In this document: piece by piece, positions 60,680-64,000 of the stretch | Layout of the letters: every line of letters begins with the position of its first letter | How positions within the stretch are numbered: the stretch's first letter is position 1 | From: Diplonema japonicum | Taxonomy: Eukaryota > Euglenozoa > Diplonemea > Diplonemida > Diplonemidae | Direction: 5' to 3' | Assembly (NCBI GenBank): GCA_964019335.1 | Contig: OZ025738.1 | Coordinates: forward strand, 248,001-312,000 | DNA: 64,000 nucleotides | The notes under the pieces: generated by a model | What the model was told of the DNA's origin: nothing | Databases searched by the model: none | The model's input: the letters and a program-made list of their open reading frames with translations, nothing else | Position numbers and translations under genes: made by a program

Positions 60680-61329
60680 GAAATTAAAAGACTATTTCGT
60701 TTTTGCGCTCACCGGCCGAGCTGGGCTTCGTCCCCGGTGTCCATAAAAAAAAAAAAAAAAAAAATTAAAAAAAAAAAAGCCTTTTGCTTCACGCACTCAG
60801 CATTATACTAAATTAGAATAATCTATATGTACCTCACGCTTCCTTTCTTTTTCTTTTTCTTTTTTTTTTTTCTTTCTCTAACTGACTACTTTACGCAGTT
60901 TGAGGTTTCAGCAACATTTCCGTGATGAAGACGTTCGGGCACCTAATGTTTTGTTGCAGAAACCACAGCATCCAGCACGTGAAGAAATGAACTCCCGGCT
61001 GCAGAGAAAAGAGAAACCTCAAAAAAAAAAAAAAAAAAAAAAAAAAAAGAAAGATTTAAAGGAAAACTCGATCTATTTTTTTGTTTTTGTTTTTGTTTTC
61101 TTTCTGTGGCGCTCAGGCGGGCACCCGTGAGGTCATTTGGGTGGCATCTGTGTGCCTAGATTCCTCAGGGGGGCGCACTCTGGTCTTTTAGTTCCGTCAT
61201 CGTCATCGTGGTGATAGGGGGAAAAAAAAAAAAGAACCAAGCAAAAAAAGTTTCGTTTCTTTTTTTTTTTCTTTTGTAAGCTGAATAGGGAGGGATGAAA
61301 AAAAAAGGGTGGGGGGGAGCTCTTCCTCA

Positions 61330-61377
<48 letters not shown>

Positions 61378-61518
61378 AGGTACTTAAGCATTTGGCAACG
61401 CACACCGTATAAATCCCGGGTTAAATACTGCAATGCTCCTTCTTTTTTTTTTTTTCCTTTTTTTTTTTTATACAAGAAATGATCAGTACTTGTCAATACA
61501 GGGAGATTGGAAAAAAAT
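60065..61518. other. Spacer with short repeats
   Basis: 60200-60230 is a piece of repeat D. 60690-60750 is a copy of the tgcgctcaccggccg repeat. The remainder is homopolymer-rich, with T29 near 60595 and A43 near 61330-61372. A small plus frame near 60900-61020 is not recognised. No gene is supported. Confidence 0.45.
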
Positions 61519-61588
61519 CCCCTCCCCCCCAGGGCTATGTTGGCAAAGAAACGTTTCCCCCCGCTTCTTGCCAACATAGCCCCTGGGG
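61519..61588. repeat. Foldback element, minimal copy 3
   Basis: A 70-bp hairpin: ccccagggctatgttggcaa ... ttgccaacatagcccctgggg with only about 22 bp between the arms. It represents the bare ends of the elements at 23971 and 51695. Confidence 0.85.
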
Positions 61589-61900
61589 TGGTATCAAAAA
61601 GGGTGACTTGTCAACATCATTGTTTTTAAATATTCCGATATAAAATGTTGGAAAATTTCAGAGAGAGAAACCCCACAGAAAGATCCCCACAAAAAAGGGT
61701 GGGTGGAGGGGTCAAAGTGGTTGCAGTGATTTGATGTTTTTTTTTTTCTTCTGGGAATATCTGGTTCGGAACGCTTGGGAATGGTTTCTCTGGCAAAATC
61801 AGAAAGAAAAACAATGGTGCTTTATCACGAAAAAAAAGGGGGGGGCTTTTCGAGTGTGGGGATAATTTTTTTTTTTGATTGTATTTGCATTATGAACTAT

Positions 61901-61931
<31 letters not shown>

Positions 61932-61982
61932 AAAAAAAAAGAAATCGCTCAAATGATAAAGGAAGGGAGGGGAGATAGTTCA
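61589..61982. other. AT-rich spacer
   Basis: No gene seen; A/T homopolymers, strongest at 61900-61942. Confidence 0.5.
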
Positions 61983-62111
61983 TCAGATACCATATCCAGC
62001 GTAACCCCACCCCAATTCTGCTGCTTGTAATCTTCTCTCAGTCCTCTCAGTTTGAGCTCCTCCTTTGTACGAGGCGATCTCCCTAATGGAGTCTTCCCTG
62101 GAAGAGGCCAT
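61983..62111 (-). CDS. Possible 42-residue protein or exon
   Basis: ATG at 62109-62111 preceded on the sense strand by a long T tract (about 28) and actccctattcg, unlike the A-rich leaders of other genes. The product starts MASSREDSIREIASY and ends GWGYAGYGI, a clean composition with a helix-like middle (QTERTERRLQAAEL). No family is recognised. The T tract could act as a polypyrimidine tract, so this may be a final exon. Confidence 0.35.
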   Translation of the reverse strand: MASSREDSIREIASYKGGAQTERTERRLQAAELGWGYAGYGI

Positions 62112-62124
62112 CGAATAGGGAGTA

Positions 62125-62157
<33 letters not shown>

Positions 62158-62551
62158 TTGTGACTTAATATCAATCAATTTCACGGTGGGCGGTTGATGT
62201 CAAGAGCTAAAAGGATTTTAGACTAGAAGACTTACGGCCCAAAACAGACAGCGGGGGGAAAAAAAAAGAAGAAAAAAAAAAGTTGGGGTTAGGGTTAGCC
62301 TGGAGGGAACTTGAACACCGCTTACCTGTGAAAAGAGGCCATTCTTCAATTGCTCCAGGGGAGCAAGACCGCCACATCACTAAAAAAAAAAGCAAGGTCA
62401 GCAGGGAGAACTCTTGGAGGGGGACGGCGACAAGCCAAAGACTTTGTCCAAGGCTATAAAACAAAAACAAAAAAAGAGTAAAAAGAATTTTAACCGACCA
62501 GAAAAGAAGAAAAAAAAAAGAAAGAAAGAAAGAAACTGATTTTCACTTAAA
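62112..62551. other. 3' flank of the cyclase gene
   Basis: T/A runs and about 200 bp of mixed sequence. ggggttagggttag at about 62284 is two telomere-like units only. No gene is supported. Confidence 0.45.
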
Positions 62552-64000
62552 CTACGCCCGCAAGCAGATGACCCTAGCAGGCTGCTGCATGAGCCTGGCA
62601 GCTGCCTGTGCAATTGCATCGCCTGCCATGTCAGCGTGTTTGGCAATAACCTCATGGCTGCCTGCTGTGAAGGCCGTCCAGTATGAGTCTGACCAGCACC
62701 AGCTCTCGCCCCGAGGACTGCGCGGGCCCTCCCCACTGTCTTCGTGTTTCACCATGCTAGTGAGGTCAGTGTCGTAAAGCCTGAGGACAGATACTTCATA
62801 AAGGACAAGAGGGTGCGCCTCCTCCTGCTGCGCGTGGGGAGAAGACGGTGGAGAAGAAGGACGCGCAGCACGGGGAGACACAACAGTCGGAGGGGGGCTG
62901 TGCGCAAGTGCCTCCCATGTCACAACAGGACGTAGAATGCTCTTCAGGTCCGCTCGCAGCCCAGCGAAAAAGTGCGTAAGCGAGGACGACGCGAACAACG
63001 CGCAGGTTTGCATCTCCGCTGCTGTAGCTGCCAATGACCCGCAGACCTTCACACAGTCCCCCATCACCGTCACGAAGCGTTGGCCATGGCTGCCGATGGT
63101 CGCGCTCACAACCGGCCCGGTACTGAGCCCCATGCATACTTCAGTGCTCGTGTAGTGCTTCCCCAGTACTAGCGATGCGAACCGCAGGGAGTTCTCGAAG
63201 TGTGTTAATGTTCGCTTCGCAGTGTTCCACCCGACCGTTATTGACGGCCCCACAACTGCGACCACCGTTCCCCCGCTTCTGTCCAGTGCGTGCAGAATCC
63301 TGCACACGCGTTCGTTCACAGTGCTGTAGTCGGAGGTTGTTCGCACCTCCACGCAGCCCACTGTCACGTTCGCTATGTGTTCCAACCGTGTGGTCGGGGC
63401 GTGTTGTTCAGCCATCACGCGTGATGAGTTGGAGTGTTGCGAGCCGAGAGACGAGGGCTTCTCCCCACCTTTTTTCGATCGCAGCATCCCCTCGACTTGT
63501 GATCGGCGTCCTCGTAGTTCTTCGGGGATTAGCACGGATAGCTTCTTGCTTCCGGACACACCTTTCAGGGAGACCGAACCGACTGGGATTTCCACGAATC
63601 CAGTCCTGTCGGTGACTTCGGCCAGTACTTCGGGTGTGACCGCAACCCCACCCCCGACGCTTGCCGCCTCCACGCGTGCTGCTACGTTCACTGTGTTCCC
63701 GAAGTAGTCGAAGCGGCCTGTTACTGCGTTCAGTTCCGCTTCTGCTTCTCCGCAGTGCACGCCGATCCGTACGCGAAGGCCTCCCCACAGGCCGTCTGCG
63801 TCCCGCTCGCACGTTGGTAGTTCTAGCAGCTCCCCCGGCCACGAGCATTCGACTAAGCTGCGTTGCACTGCGATCCCGAAATCCACCGCGTCTGCAGCAG
63901 CTTCGAAGGCCACCATGAAAGCGTCCCCGATAGTCTTCACCTCGTACCCCTGGTGCAGGTCTATGTACCTCCGTATTGTTTTGTTGTGCAGCTTCAACGC
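62552..64000 (-). CDS. Class III nucleotide cyclase, tandem catalytic-type domains (5' part outside the window)
   Basis: 483 codons; the frame is open to the right edge, so the start and any receptor part are missing. The first domain (about codons 1-165) is a proper class III cyclase: IRRYI...GYEVKTIGDAFMVAF holds the adenine-selecting Lys and a metal Asp, LRVRIGVHCGEAEAE follows, and FDYFGNTVNVAARVEA has the Asn and Arg of the active site. It should form cAMP, with close similarity to kinetoplastid receptor adenylate cyclases. A second, degenerate domain follows (NVTVGCVEVRTT; STGPVVSATIGSHGQRFVTVMGDCVKVCG) that has lost the catalytic set. The protein ends about 60 residues later. Confidence 0.85.
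   Translation of the reverse strand, partial: ALKLHNKTIRRYIDLHQGYEVKTIGDAFMVAFEAAADAVDFGIAVQRSLVECSWPGELLELPTCERDADGLWGGLRVRIGVHCGEAEAELNAVTGRFDYFGNTVNVAARVEAASVGGGVAVTPEVLAEVTDRTGFVEIPVGSVSLKGVSGSKKLSVLIPEELRGRRSQVEGMLRSKKGGEKPSSLGSQHSNSSRVMAEQHAPTTRLEHIANVTVGCVEVRTTSDYSTVNERVCRILHALDRSGGTVVAVVGPSITVGWNTAKRTLTHFENSLRFASLVLGKHYTSTEVCMGLSTGPVVSATIGSHGQRFVTVMGDCVKVCGSLAATAAEMQTCALFASSSLTHFFAGLRADLKSILRPVVTWEALAHSPPPTVVSPRAARPSSPPSSPHAQQEEAHPLVLYEVSVLRLYDTDLTSMVKHEDSGEGPRSPRGESWCWSDSYWTAFTAGSHEVIAKHADMAGDAIAQAAARLMQQPARVICLRA

Noticed and set aside
62280-62300. Telomere-like ggggttagggttag
   Set aside because: Only two units inside ordinary DNA; too short to call an interstitial telomere.
1-64000. 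tRNA, rRNA, snRNA or spliced-leader RNA genes; CRISPR arrays
   Set aside because: None could be recognised. The A-box-like element of repeat B is not backed by a cloverleaf, and the mobile repeats lack spacer-repeat structure.

Overview
This is a eukaryotic nuclear window, most probably from a free-living flagellate-type protist. The best guess is a euglenozoan close to kinetoplastids or bodonids; this is inference. The reasons are receptor-like proteins with class III cyclase-type cytoplasmic domains, a VIPER/DIRS-like tyrosine-recombinase retroelement, ingi-like non-LTR elements, and compact genes that nearly all lie on the minus strand. Against a typical trypanosomatid, the leucine-rich-repeat genes carry what looks like a conserved GTAAGT...CAG cis-intron near their 3' ends. 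There are very long A/T homopolymers and G-runs of 10 to 25, so some frameshifts could be assembly indels.

Layout. 1-4.6 kb holds a 5'-truncated, frameshifted non-LTR retrotransposon and a piece of a second one. 4.9-16.7 kb is a broken tandem array of genes with an N-terminal ubiquitin-like (Ubl) domain followed by BspA-type leucine-rich repeats. The array is interrupted by an endonuclease fragment, a CxxCG...HxxxC zinc-finger gene and a tyrosine-recombinase retroelement. 17.6-28.5 kb is housekeeping-like: an acylatable Ubl protein, two near-identical short-chain dehydrogenases, an NTF2-like protein, a membrane protein, a BolA-like protein, a hotdog thioesterase and a broken ankyrin gene, with repeats between them. 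29-32.3 kb is repeat debris. 32.4-42.3 kb holds a receptor-like protein, a UPF1-like helicase, two genes sharing an identical Ubl-encoding segment, and an alpha/beta hydrolase. 43.0-44.3 kb is a piggyBac-like element with TTAA target duplication. 45.2-46.4 kb is a choloylglycine-hydrolase-like gene. 47.2-52.3 kb is almost purely transposon and foldback DNA, including a pogo-like relic and two large palindromes. 53.5-60.1 kb holds a Ubl-ankyrin gene, a PP1-like phosphatase and a second receptor-like protein. A tandem class III cyclase gene runs off the right edge.

Themes. (1) Small Ubl domains are attached to different partners (LRR, ankyrin, an acylated N-terminus), with signs of module swapping. 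(2) Most minus-strand genes have an A-rich tract of about 10 to 50 nt directly against the ATG. (3) There is a rich set of young-looking mobile DNA: T-tailed retroelement ends, a possible tRNA-derived SINE, piggyBac, pogo, TIR and foldback elements.
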